A stretch of 64,000 nucleotides of DNA from Oscillatoria sp. FACHB-1407. Lineage in GTDB: Bacteria > Cyanobacteriota > Cyanobacteriia > Elainellales > Elainellaceae. Below are positions 55,607 through 64,000 of this stretch, in pieces (within the stretch, counting starts at the first letter, position 1; every line of letters begins with the position of its first letter). The stretch covers positions 248,001 to 312,000 of the forward strand of contig NZ_JACJSA010000002.1 of NCBI RefSeq assembly GCF_014697545.1. Reading direction: 5' to 3'. Below the pieces are notes generated by a model that worked only from the letters and a program-made list of their open reading frames with translations, was not told where the DNA came from and searched no databases. A program made the position numbers and the translations under genes.

Positions 55607-55733
55607 GCCATTGTCGCGAGTCTTGACCCAACCAGAATCACCCGTACTTGGTATAGATGCAAAGCGCGCCTTTGGGTGAACCGAAACACCTTCTGCTAGA
55701 GGCTTTGACTTCGCCAAGCTTAACCCAGTGGGG
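55573..55733 (+). repeat. 160-bp dispersed repeat, copy 1
   Basis: Starts CCCCCCTAAATCTCTCAAAA, has GGGGGGACTTTGAGCC, then GATGCAAAGCGCGCCTTTGG, ACCTTCTGCTAGAGGCTTTG and CGCCAAGCTTAACCCAGTGG. About 80 percent like 63445-63602 by eye, in the same orientation. Confidence 0.75.
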
Positions 55734-56292
55734 ACGCCACTGCCTCCCCACTGGGGGTTTAGGGATTCTCCCCCAATGCCTGGTCAAGGCTTTTGTCAGT
55801 CAACCAACGTTTAGAGTTTGATGATTCGTTACATTCTTAAAATAAGCAAGTACAAAACTAATCAAAATTACACCCTTTTCTCATCTTTTTAAGATAGCTT
55901 TATCATTAACCCAACTTCTAATTGAGACAAGGTTAGAACTGGACTGGAGAACTTTTTCTGTATTGCCGATAGCTACCGATAAACAAGAACCTTAATAAAC
56001 ACTATGACTTCTAATTCCAACTAAATATATCGCCGGAAATAATCATTACTTGAAAGCTCAAGACTTTCAGTAGAGACAATATAACAGGTCTTCCGCTAAA
56101 ACAGTAATTAATGGTTCATATCAATCAATACTAATCTCATACAGCACTGGATAAAAGCTAATCTCGAAAGCTCCTCGTTCGATTAACACTTAACACTAAT
56201 TTGTTTAGCTTTTAGCTTGGTTAATATTCGAGTTTTACTGTTTACATCATCCCATCACAATCATCTAACCCCGTTGAAGGAGTGATAATCAC
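55734..56292 (+). other. Long non-coding leader region
   Basis: Starts with a hairpin CCACTGCCTCCCCACTGGGG, then AT-rich sequence without ORFs. The end contains GAAGGAG, the ribosome site of the gene at 56293. Confidence 0.45.
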
Positions 56293-56499
56293 ATGTCTCT
56301 TACTGCAACCGCCCCCCGATTTTGCAGAGATCAAGCTGTTCGCTTTCTTGGAGGTGAAGGCACAATTAAAAGTTACCAATCTGATGCAGGACATTGGACT
56401 TATCTCGTTGAAATGCCAATGGGTCCAGAACCTGAAATGGGTCGAATCGGATATGAAACAACCATTACATTATTAGAATCAGATCTCGAAGCTTTATAA
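56293..56499 (+). CDS. Small conserved hypothetical protein
   Basis: 68 residues from ATG 56293, with GAAGGAG upstream and an excellent terminator downstream. APRFCRDQAVRFLGGEGTIK, then GHWTYLVEMPMGPEPEMGRI. Reads like a compact SH3-like beta barrel. Monocistronic with a long 5' region. Function unknown. Confidence 0.75.
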   Translation: MSLTATAPRFCRDQAVRFLGGEGTIKSYQSDAGHWTYLVEMPMGPEPEMGRIGYETTITLLESDLEAL

Positions 56500-56573
56500 A
56501 GCTAATAAGTATCAGCAAGCAATTCACTGAAAAAAATTAAAATATTTAACTTCGACATTGTTATGGTCGTCCA

Positions 56574-56598
56574 ACAGCCTCCAGGAGGCTGTTTTTTA
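56574..56598 (+). terminator. Intrinsic terminator
   Basis: ACAGCCTCC, A, GGAGGCTGT followed by TTTTTTAT. Textbook rho-independent signal 75 bases after the small gene. Confidence 0.93.
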
Positions 56599-57079
56599 TA
56601 TCTACAGGCACATGACGTAGGAAAGACCAATGGTTCTAGAACAAACTACAGTGCACGAATAGTTCCATTCAGGACTGTAGATAGATATGACCGTAGAAAG
56701 AATCGTTAGTAATAGCAATTATCTCTTATCAAAAAGCGGAACCTCAACACTGAATTGTATAATTTCTTAACTGTTTCTACTAAAGATAACGTACCCCTTT
56801 TGACAGGTGTTCCATCCGTCATAAGAATTTATTCTGGTAGATCCTAGAGCAGTATTTGAATATCTTTGTATCACTCTCTAATTGTTTTTATGAATTGTAA
56901 AGGCAATTAATGAGTGTGCTTGCATGTTTATGTTCTGCCTAGGTTAATGATTAGCAATTCTCCATAAAATAGCTCACAAACTAGGCTTGATTAATTTATG
57001 TTTAGTGTTTTAAAGCAACCGTGGTGCATGGGCTATTTAGGAAGTTGCACTTGCCTCAGTTGAGTTGCTATTTCGATCA
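56599..57079 (+). other. AT-rich spacer upstream of the ABC transporter operon
   Basis: About 480 bases with no ORF or RNA gene recognised. It should contain the operon promoter. Confidence 0.45.
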
Positions 57080-58393
57080 ATGTCATATTCACAATTTTTG
57101 AATCGATTTAATTTCAAACGACTTAGGCTGCGATCGCCCCAACGGTTGATCCTGGCAATTGTTTGTTTTTTGGGCACTGTATTTATTAGCTGGTACGTCA
57201 TGGCGCAGCAACCCGTGACACTACGGATGCTGATGCCTGCACCTGATATCCCTCCTTTTCAACCATTAGTAGAAGCATTTGAAGAACAAAACCCAGGTAT
57301 TCGGGTTGAACTTGTAGAGGGACCAAACCAGACCAACCTGGTAGAGGATCTCTACACCTCAGCCTTTTTGTTAGGAGATTCACCCTACGATCTGGTCAAT
57401 ATGGATATTGTCTGGACTCCTAAATTTGCGGCGGCTGGATGGTTGATGGATTTGACTGATGATGTCAGTAGTGACGAGTTAGCTCAATATTCACCCCTGG
57501 ATGTTGAAGGTGGACGGTACGAAGACCGACTTTACCGCTTGCCCGTTCGATCGGATGTTGGTCTGCTCTATTACCGCAAAGATCTGTTAGAACAAGCAGG
57601 ATTACAACCTCCTGAAACCTTTGCCGATTTAATGCAAGCCTCTAAACAGTTACAGGATAGTGGGGCTGTACCCTGGGGTTACATCTGGCAAGGCCGACAA
57701 TATGAAGGCTTGGTTGCCATGTTTGTCGAAGTTCTGCAAGGGTTTAACGGATTTTGGGTGAATCCAGATACGTTAGAAGTTGGCCTCGATCGCCCCGAAA
57801 CCGTAGAAGCCATCAACTTCTTGAAGAGTACTGTCCAGGAAGGCGTCTCTCCTCCGGGGGTGACAACCTATCAGGAAGAAGACACCCGTCGCTTTTTCCA
57901 GAGTGGTCAGGCTGCCTTCTTGAGAAGCTGGCCCTATGTTTGGACTCTCGCCAATGCAGAAGACTCTGAACTGAGAGGTAAAGTCGGTATTCAACCTATG
58001 GTTCATGAGCCAGGAGCGAAAGCAGGAGCTTGTTTGGGAGGTTGGGGAATTGGAATTTCTACTTCAACGGCTCACCGTGAAGAGGCACTCCAAGCGGCGA
58101 AATTCTTTTCAAGCTTTGAACCTCAACGTGATCTGATTATCAGTGAGGGTTATCTACCCAGTATTCAATCTCTGTTTACAGACCCCAAAGTGGTCGCAGA
58201 ATACAGCCACTTTCCCAGCTTGCAAGAGGTAGCCAACAATGCGGTGTTGCGTCCACCGATCGCCCAATATGCTCAAGCATCAGACATTTTGCAACGGTAT
58301 CTCAGCGCAGCATTGACCAATCGCATGTCTCCTGAAGATGCTATGCAGTCCGCTGCCGCAGAAACACAACGGTTATTAGACGCAAGGGGTTAG
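57080..58393 (+). CDS. Carbohydrate ABC transporter substrate-binding protein
   Basis: 437 residues from ATG 57080; TTG 57065 is an alternative. A signal anchor spans about 22-43 (LILAIVCFLGTVFISWYVMA). The family 1 solute-binding fold is recognisable: PFQPLVEAFEEQNPGIRVEL, YDLVNMDIVWTPKFAAAGWL, GRYEDRLYRLPVRSDVGLLY and GQAAFLRSWPYVW. First gene of a four-gene sugar importer. There is no lipobox Cys, so it is probably N-terminally anchored. Confidence 0.92.
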   Translation: MSYSQFLNRFNFKRLRLRSPQRLILAIVCFLGTVFISWYVMAQQPVTLRMLMPAPDIPPFQPLVEAFEEQNPGIRVELVEGPNQTNLVEDLYTSAFLLGDSPYDLVNMDIVWTPKFAAAGWLMDLTDDVSSDELAQYSPLDVEGGRYEDRLYRLPVRSDVGLLYYRKDLLEQAGLQPPETFADLMQASKQLQDSGAVPWGYIWQGRQYEGLVAMFVEVLQGFNGFWVNPDTLEVGLDRPETVEAINFLKSTVQEGVSPPGVTTYQEEDTRRFFQSGQAAFLRSWPYVWTLANAEDSELRGKVGIQPMVHEPGAKAGACLGGWGIGISTSTAHREEALQAAKFFSSFEPQRDLIISEGYLPSIQSLFTDPKVVAEYSHFPSLQEVANNAVLRPPIAQYAQASDILQRYLSAALTNRMSPEDAMQSAAAETQRLLDARG

Positions 58394-58404
58394 GGAGCCA
58401 AGAC

Positions 58405-59319
58405 ATGGTTAAAATGAATGCGATTCAAGCGAGAGAACAACGCACAGCATGGACTCTCATGACTCCGGCATTGTTGTTATTGCTATTTGTGTTTGCTTAC
58501 CCAATTTTGCGAGCGTTCTGGTTAAGCCTTTTTGCTAAAAACCTGGGAACCCAATTACAACCCGTTTTTGCAGGGTTAGATAATTACGGTCGGATGATTG
58601 GAGACGGTCGATTTTGGCAGAGCTTTGGAACGACGACTATCTTTACATCTGCATCAGTTGTGTTAGAACTGCTGCTGGGCATGGGAATTGCACTGGTGTT
58701 ACACCAGAGCTTTAAGGGGCGATCGCTCGTTCGGACAGCAGCGTTGATTCCCTGGGCGTTACCAACAGCTCTCATCGGCTTGGCATGGGCGTGGATTTTT
58801 AACGACCAGTTCGGTGTGGTCAATGATATCTTGCTGAGGTTGGGATTAATTGACACAGGCATTAACTGGTTGGGTGAACCTGCTCTGGCAATGGTGGCAG
58901 TCATTGCAGCAGACGTGTGGAAGACGACTCCGTTTATCAGTATTTTGCTGCTAGCCGGACTACAATCGATTCCCGATGATCTATACGAAGCACACTCGAT
59001 CGATGGAGCCAACGCATGGCAGAGCTTTTGGCGGATCACAATTCCGCTGTTGATGCCGCAAATCTTAATTGCGGTGTTATTCCGCTTTGCTCAAGCGTTT
59101 GGCATCTTTGACTTGATTGCGGTCATGACTGGGGGTGGTCCTGGTGGCGCGACCGAAGTGGTATCGCTCTACATCTACTCCATGGTGATGCGTTATCTCG
59201 ACTTTGGCTACGGGGCAGCACTCGTGGTTGTTACCTTCCTGTTGTTAGTGTTGGCAGTGGCGATCGCCAGCTTTGCACTCAGTCGCCTCCGCCATCGTAC
59301 AACTGGAGCAACGTCGTAG
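58405..59319 (+). CDS. Sugar ABC transporter permease (MalF/UgpA type)
   Basis: 304 residues, six membrane helices, ATG with AGGGAGC. The EAA loop is DDLYEAHSIDGANAWQSFWR and then ITIPLLMPQI, the contact with the ATPase. 11 bases after the binding-protein gene. Pairs with the permease at 59433. Confidence 0.92.
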   Translation: MVKMNAIQAREQRTAWTLMTPALLLLLFVFAYPILRAFWLSLFAKNLGTQLQPVFAGLDNYGRMIGDGRFWQSFGTTTIFTSASVVLELLLGMGIALVLHQSFKGRSLVRTAALIPWALPTALIGLAWAWIFNDQFGVVNDILLRLGLIDTGINWLGEPALAMVAVIAADVWKTTPFISILLLAGLQSIPDDLYEAHSIDGANAWQSFWRITIPLLMPQILIAVLFRFAQAFGIFDLIAVMTGGGPGGATEVVSLYIYSMVMRYLDFGYGAALVVVTFLLLVLAVAIASFALSRLRHRTTGATS

Positions 59320-59432
59320 GAAAAGGTTGAAGGCTAAAGGCTAAAGGCTGAAACTAAAAACCTTTATCCTCCCTTCTCCTTTTCTCTTCACCTTTTCATC
59401 CTTCATTTTTCATCCTTCATCCTTTTTCCTCT

Positions 59433-60326
59433 ATGACTACGCTTCAACAAGATCGGATAGTAGCTGCCCCCCACCCTCCTAAACGAGATGCAAATCTGGT
59501 GTGGCTTCGTCGCCTATTATTAGGATTGGCAATTCTAGCCGTGTTGCTCATTAGTCTGGCACCTGTGCTCTGGCAGTTACTCACGTCCTTTAAGGTGAAT
59601 GAGGATATCTCACAAGTCCCAACGGTCTATTTTCCAACTCGTTTAACACTCGAACATTACACTGAGTTGTTCACTCGTCGTCCTTTTCTTCGATATATCC
59701 TCAACAGTGCGTTTGTCTCAATTATCTCGACAGCCGTTTGTCTGGCGATCGGGACTCCCGCAGCTTACGCACTAGCGCGGTTACGTCCCTGGGGCGAGAA
59801 AGTTATTCTCGCGGCTGTTTTGGTGGTCACACTCTTTCCAGGAATTCTACTTTTTTTAGGACTTCTGGAAATCGTTCAAGCCCTTCACTTGGGCAACAAT
59901 TACTTAGCATTAATCATCCCCTACACAGCCATTAATTTACCGTTGACCATTCTCGTTTTAAGAAGTTTCTTTCAACAATTGCCAAAGGATTTGGAAGACT
60001 CTGCCAAGGTTGATGGCTACAACACCTGGCAAATGTTGACCAAAATTCTGTTGCCGATGACAGTTCCTGCTCTCGTCACAACGGGAATTCTCGCGTTCAT
60101 CTTTGCCTGGAATGAGTTTATTTTCGCGTTGACCTTTATCACTCGTGAAAGCATGAAAACCATTCCGGTTGCAGCAGCCCAATTAGGGGGTGCTTCTGTA
60201 TTTGAGATTCCCTACGGTCCTATTGCTGCTGCAACGGTTTTAGGAACACTCCCTCTGATACTACTGGTGTTGTTCTTCCAACGCAAGATCGTACAGGGAC
60301 TGACCGCAGGTGCTGTTAAAGGCTAA
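59433..60326 (+). CDS. Sugar ABC transporter permease (MalG/UgpE type)
   Basis: 297 residues, six helices, EAA loop KDLEDSAKVDGYNTWQMLTK and then ILLPMTVPAL. The 113-base spacer before it ends in a polypyrimidine stretch (TCCTTTTTCCTCT) directly before ATG, with no Shine-Dalgarno site. Confidence 0.92.
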   Translation: MTTLQQDRIVAAPHPPKRDANLVWLRRLLLGLAILAVLLISLAPVLWQLLTSFKVNEDISQVPTVYFPTRLTLEHYTELFTRRPFLRYILNSAFVSIISTAVCLAIGTPAAYALARLRPWGEKVILAAVLVVTLFPGILLFLGLLEIVQALHLGNNYLALIIPYTAINLPLTILVLRSFFQQLPKDLEDSAKVDGYNTWQMLTKILLPMTVPALVTTGILAFIFAWNEFIFALTFITRESMKTIPVAAAQLGGASVFEIPYGPIAAATVLGTLPLILLVLFFQRKIVQGLTAGAVKG

Positions 60327-60434
60327 GGAAAAAAGAAGATCGAAAATCGAAAACTGAATTTCTTTTTTATTCTTCTCTCTTCTTTTTTCTCTCTTCTATC
60401 TTTTTTCTCTCTTCGTTTTTCTTCTTTTACTATC

Positions 60435-61541
60435 ATGGCTAAACTCGAACTTAAACACCTCAATAAAACTTTCTCTCCTAAAGTGATTCCGGTTAAAGAT
60501 GTTAGCTTAACCGTTGATGACGATGAGTTTTTGACATTGTTGGGTCCATCAGGTTGTGGCAAGTCTACTGTGTTGCGTTTGATTGCAGGGCTAGAGCAAC
60601 CCACGCGCGGTCAAGTGATGATTGGCGATCGCGATGTCACCGCTCGACGACCAGGCGATCGCAACATTGCTATGGTGTTCCAAAGCTATGCGTTGTATCC
60701 GCACCTGACCGTGTATGACAACCTGTGTTCTGGTTTGCGCCTTAAACACACGCCTGAGCCTGAGATCAGACAACGGGTGGCAGATGCATCACGAGCACTA
60801 GATTTAGACGGGTTGATGGATCGCAAACCTGGACAACTCTCCGGTGGACAACGGCAACGGGTTGCACTAGGACGGGCATTGGTGCGTCGTCCAGACGTGT
60901 TTTTGCTGGATGAACCGTTGAGTAACCTGGATGCCCTGTTGCGTGAAAAAGTACGGGCTGAACTCAAACAACTATTTGAGTCTCAAGGCGTGCCTGTGGT
61001 GTATGTAACCCACGACCAGACTGAAGCCATGACTCTCTCCAGTAAGGTTGCCGTCCTCAACAAAGGCTGTGTGCAACAGTTGGATGCGCCTCACCGCATC
61101 TATAACCGACCTGCCAATCTGTTCGTGGCGGGCTTTGTGGGTAGCCCTCAGATGAACCTGATCACAGTGCCCTGTGAGGGTCGCAATGCCGTTGTCGGAG
61201 AATTCCGCATTCCTCTGCCTAACAGCACGGTGACTCCACCGCGATCGATTATTATGGGCATTCGTCCAGAACATATTCGTGTGGCAGAACCAGAGGATCG
61301 GCAAACCATTCAGGGACGGGTCTTTTTGGTAGAAAACCTGGGGATGCACAACCTGGTGAGTGTGCGTGTGGAAGGCAATCAGAATGAACCTGTTATTCTT
61401 CGTGCTCTGCTTCCTCCGAGCGACAATTGGCAAAACCAAATTTTGACCCTGGCGTTACCTCCTGATTCACTGCACTGGTTTGATGTGGATTCTGGTGAGG
61501 CAGTGTTTAGAGGTGCGATGGAGCGTATGGCAGTGCGATAG
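60435..61541 (+). CDS. Sugar ABC transporter ATP-binding protein (MalK/UgpC type)
   Basis: 368 residues. Walker A GPSGCGKST near 38, Q-loop FQSYALYP, signature LSGGQRQR near 136, Walker B VFLLDEPLSNLDA, and H-loop VTHDQTEAM. A C-terminal OB-like regulatory domain follows (IMGIRPEHIRVAE). Long MalK-type ATPases often serve several sugar importers. Leader again polypyrimidine. The substrate could be a disaccharide or glucosylglycerol; not resolved by sequence reading. Confidence 0.94.
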   Translation: MAKLELKHLNKTFSPKVIPVKDVSLTVDDDEFLTLLGPSGCGKSTVLRLIAGLEQPTRGQVMIGDRDVTARRPGDRNIAMVFQSYALYPHLTVYDNLCSGLRLKHTPEPEIRQRVADASRALDLDGLMDRKPGQLSGGQRQRVALGRALVRRPDVFLLDEPLSNLDALLREKVRAELKQLFESQGVPVVYVTHDQTEAMTLSSKVAVLNKGCVQQLDAPHRIYNRPANLFVAGFVGSPQMNLITVPCEGRNAVVGEFRIPLPNSTVTPPRSIIMGIRPEHIRVAEPEDRQTIQGRVFLVENLGMHNLVSVRVEGNQNEPVILRALLPPSDNWQNQILTLALPPDSLHWFDVDSGEAVFRGAMERMAVR

Positions 61542-61656
61542 ACACAGTTATCACCAAAAGTAGGGGCGGAGCATTCGGTAGAGAATTTGCAACTTGAGTT
61601 GCGAGGTTCTTTTTCCAAGTGCTTCGCCTCTGTTCGTATAAAAATTTAATGACGTT

Positions 61657-61878
61657 ATAGCCGTAGCCATACCGCTTTAAATGGTTTCCAGTGCAAATGC
61701 GGACGCTCGTAGGGGCGGGTTTAGCTGTTTACTAATGGCAAACCCAAGCACTTATCTGCAAAACCTGCCCCTACCGATATCTGTCTTGAGCACCATTTGA
61801 TTTGGTATCACATTGATGGAGTAGAGGCGAGTCAGAAAACTCCTCCAGAATCAACATTTGCCCCATTGCCCTTATCCT
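61657..61878 (-). repeat. GGCTACGGCTAT-family repeat, copy 3, split by a nested element
   Basis: On the minus strand: GGCAATGGGGCAAATGTTGA, CTGACTCGCCTCTACTCC, ATCAATGTG, then the inserted element, then GGCTACGGCTATA. Copies at 53307 and 54811 show the same sequence without the insertion, that is, the empty site. Confidence 0.75.
61669..61808. mobile_element. 140-bp MITE inserted in another repeat
   Basis: Ends ATACCGCTTTAAATGGTTT and ACCATTTGATTTGGTAT are imperfect inverted repeats. The interior has GTAGGGGCGGGTTTAG and CAAAACCTGCCCCTAC arms. No ORF. Presumed to be moved by a transposase elsewhere in the genome. Confidence 0.72.
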
Positions 61879-61887
61879 AATGATTGT

Positions 61888-62008
61888 GAATTTAATAAAT
61901 CCGCAAACTGTAGGGGCGGGTTTAGCAGACCCGTCTGTGCCCTGTTATAGATTTGACAGCAAAACCCGCCCCTACCAAATATCGAACTTATTTAATTTCC
62001 ATTCCTAA
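61888..62008 (-). repeat. Dispersed miniature repeat, copy 2 (GGGGCGGGTTT family)
   Basis: Reverse orientation of 9980-10099: GAATTTAATAAATCCGCAAA, GTAGGGGCGGGTTTAGCAG, GCAAAACCCGCCCCTACC, then CGAACTTATTTAATTTCCAT. About 120 bp. Confidence 0.85.
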
Positions 62009-62118
62009 GCTTTCTGACCAAGCTGTAAATTAACCCGATTGGGTGAGGCACGCCTTTGTTTCAACAGCTTACTATCTCTGTCAATTGCTTCTAAAGCTTT
62101 ACCTCAGGAGGCGAAGCC

Positions 62119-62415
62119 ATGATACGGAATGACAGCGATCGCTACACAGTAAATATCACTGCTGCCAACACTGTCAAGGCTTCTGTGCCCGTGCAAATGG
62201 TTCGCATTATGGCGCAACTATGGCAATGGATGCCACTACCACCTCCTATTATTTCAAGCTTTCAAATTCATCAACAGCATTTCTATCAGCGACAGTTCCC
62301 TCAGCAGTATGTCTGGCGACGACAAGTAGTTTGGAATGCGATTCATCTACTCTTGAGTCCTCCTGCTGTAGAGACTCCCCCAGTAGTCGTCAACCATTCA
62401 GTTGTAATGGCATAA
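62119..62415 (+). CDS. Small hypothetical protein
   Basis: 98 residues. AGGAGGCG before ATG 62119 is a strong ribosome site. Pro-, Gln- and Val-rich (WQWMPLPPPIISSFQIHQQH, AVETPPVVVNHSVVMA). No membrane helix or known domain. An alternative frame from 62220 overlaps it but lacks a ribosome site. Confidence 0.5.
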   Translation: MIRNDSDRYTVNITAANTVKASVPVQMVRIMAQLWQWMPLPPPIISSFQIHQQHFYQRQFPQQYVWRRQVVWNAIHLLLSPPAVETPPVVVNHSVVMA

Positions 62416-63009
62416 GGCTATTCACAGTTACAGGATTTTGTATATCAGCTTGTTCAGTCGCTATTTTGCCTGAATTCAGGTCAAAAGGCGACAGGTCAAC
62501 TCTCCTGAGCTAGGAGATCGCATTGCATTCTTGTACCAGCGATCGCTTGCTTTGCGCGAGAGCCAATGGCGTTCCAATGACTTGCTGTTAACGATCAGTG
62601 AGGTTTGCTGCTCTAGAGAAATGTTTGTATAGCAACTGAAAGGTTTATTACATCTCTAATGTTGACCGTGGTGTATAACCTGCCTTTCAGCCTTAGCACT
62701 CAGTTCTCAGCACTCAGCATTTTGCTGTAGCAGTAACCCAACATTTAGCGATAGTGAGCAAAGTAACACCCACGATCAGTAATCTGACTCTAAATCAGAA
62801 CTGTTCTATGTGTTAGCAAATTATGCGATCGCTACTGTTTTAACAACGCTGAAACACATCCTGATCTGTGGGGTAACGCAATCAACAGTAGATTTGTCGT
62901 TGCGATTGTGTGACTTAAAAGTCCGGTACACACATCTTTTTAAGTATTTGGTTTGAGTCTATTAAAGACTCACTATTGACAACCTCCCATCAGAATTTAA
63001 GGATTCATC
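62416..63009 (+). other. Non-coding spacer
   Basis: No ORF recognised. A low-complexity CTTAGCACTCAGTTCTCAGC stretch (62693-62725) resembles that at 36337. The end holds the leader of the gene at 63010. Confidence 0.45.
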
Positions 63010-63351
63010 ATGAATACGAGAGCAGAAGCAAGAGCAAAATGGATGCTGTACAAAGAGTTGGAATTGATTCCTGATAGCTGGGAAGAACCCAAGTGGAAAC
63101 GGCTTCATCTCAGCAGTTGGTTGAGCAGAGCCTGGAGTGTGATTGTCGATGTAGTATCAGGACATTCTGAACCCAGAATCTGGTCATCCACTGACAAAAC
63201 AGGAATGATATGGTGGCATACCTATGATCCGATCAGCAATGAATCGGGTTGTTTTTCCTCAGAGTCAGAAGTCAGGGCATGGTTAGAGAGACGTTACTAT
63301 CATCACAATGCAGCGTCACCGTTTAAGGGTGGAGTAAGTGACCTTTGGTGA
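63010..63351 (+). CDS. Small hypothetical protein (paralog of 25065)
   Basis: 113 residues, ATG after AAGGATT. The block SEPRIWSSTDKTGMIWWHTY and SESEVRAWLERRYYH matches the C-terminal half of the protein at 25065. Trp-rich and soluble. Function unknown. Confidence 0.65.
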   Translation: MNTRAEARAKWMLYKELELIPDSWEEPKWKRLHLSSWLSRAWSVIVDVVSGHSEPRIWSSTDKTGMIWWHTYDPISNESGCFSSESEVRAWLERRYYHHNAASPFKGGVSDLW

Positions 63352-63444
63352 AACTGGTAAGGGATTCCACAAAAGGTCTGGTTTCGACTCAAACCCTAAC
63401 CTCCCGTACTCCCTCCCCATGAGGGAGTACACAAGTCCTCTCAG

Positions 63445-63602
63445 CCCCTAAATCCCCATTCTGGGGACTTTGAGCCCTCATCAAAAAGTCTTAACTTCAC
63501 CAGAAGCATCCGTACGTGGAACCGATGCGAAGCGCGTTTTTGGGTAAACCGAAATACCTTCTGCTAGGGGATTTGGTTTCGCCAAGCTCAACCCAAGTGG
63601 GG
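63445..63602 (+). repeat. 160-bp dispersed repeat, copy 2
   Basis: CCCCTAAATCCCCATTCTGG, GGGACTTTGAGCC, GATGCGAAGCGCGTTTTTGG, ACCTTCTGCTAGGGGATTTG and CGCCAAGCTCAACCCAAGTG. Matches 55573-55733. The spacer that follows to 63850 holds no gene apart from the leader of the next one. Confidence 0.75.
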
Positions 63603-63850
63603 TAAGGGAAGGAGAAACCAAACCCCAAATCATGCTCTGAAAAGATCTTTTAGATCGGCATGAAATTTTATAGTAACTATCGAGATAGTTAGGGTGGGAG
63701 AGTAGGTTTCTCCTCCAGACTGGGTTCCACTCCTATATCCAGTCCTACCTGCCCTCCAACGGCTATAGAGGAATTTAATTTTTGCTTTATCATGGAGGAT
63801 ATCTATTCATAAACGCACCTCCATAGACTAAACCCAATACTCCATCATTT

Positions 63851-64000
63851 ATGCCTGCTAAATCTTCTCCTTACCAACCGCTACTCCTGCGGATTTTGCA
63901 CGGGCTAACTGGACTGAGTGTTGTCCTGGCGATCTTGACTGCCTACTGGACGTATGACACCTATGATGGACGTTGGCTTTCAATCGGGTTGCCTGCCTTC
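63851..64000 (+). CDS. Cytochrome b-like membrane protein (3' end outside window)
   Basis: First 50 residues only. LLLRILHGLTGLSVVLAILT and then AYWTYDTYDGRW is the start of cyanobacterial cytochrome b/b561-like proteins, with a His in the first membrane helix (RILHG) that could ligate heme. The rest is beyond the window edge. Confidence 0.7.
   Translation, partial: MPAKSSPYQPLLLRILHGLTGLSVVLAILTAYWTYDTYDGRWLSIGLPAF

Overview
The window is cyanobacterial chromosomal DNA. The octamer GCGATCGC (HIP1) recurs through most of it. It carries psbK for a photosystem II subunit, DUF4278 and PEP-CTERM proteins typical of cyanobacteria, NB-ARC/WD40 and CHAT proteins, and several families of short dispersed repeats. 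No rRNA or tRNA gene, CRISPR array, prophage or intact transposase was seen.

Layout. 1-9.4 kb: the 3' end of a WD40/RTX-type protein, a GAF-PP2C phosphatase, argH, a five-gene run (AraC regulator, two NTF2-like proteins, two small alpha-beta-barrel proteins), a TPR protein, a deleted glutathione S-transferase (GST) pseudogene and psbK. 9.6-21 kb: a small WGxxGxxG-type exported protein, a 1626-residue fusion of a family 2 glycosyltransferase, a hemagglutinin-type secretion domain and a CHAT protease, a chemoreceptor-like coiled-coil protein, an XRE regulator paired with a membrane-anchored PIN-like protein, and a response regulator with Asn in place of the phospho-acceptor Asp. 22-27 kb: a minus-strand operon (frameshifted GST, methyltransferase, homocysteine S-methyltransferase), a DUF4278 protein and an RTX protein.

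27-36 kb is the most unusual part and looks like a defence island. A STAND NTPase with 14 WD40 blades is followed by a row of compact modules separated by imperfect palindromes of 92-96 bp with ends close to GCCAGCTAAC...GTTAGCTGGC. The modules are a HigB-HigA toxin-antitoxin pair encoded as one ORF, a VapBC-like pair, and an HTH/PD-(D/E)XK nuclease/DNA methyltransferase set. Two more palindrome copies lie at 22.2-22.65 kb, beside the methyltransferase operon. Their size, ends and placement resemble integron attC sites, so the region may be a cluster of attC sites without an integrase (CALIN). I saw no GCGATCGC between about 30.8 and 36.4 kb, which fits acquired DNA.

36-43 kb: a three-gene membrane operon ending in a large PEP-CTERM vWA protein, with two tandem-repeat arrays inside it, then a peroxiredoxin-like protein, two small unknowns and a Uma2 nuclease. 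43-53 kb: a TAXI-type binding protein and a probable stress cluster (SDR, DUF2243 protein, DJ-1/ferritin-like fusion, SRPBCC protein, and two tandem zinc alcohol dehydrogenases around an exported amphipathic protein). 53.5-64 kb: a family-10 glycosyl-hydrolase-like protein, a complete sugar ABC transporter with polypyrimidine leaders in place of Shine-Dalgarno sites, several small proteins, nested miniature repeats, and the start of a cytochrome-b-like protein cut by the window edge.
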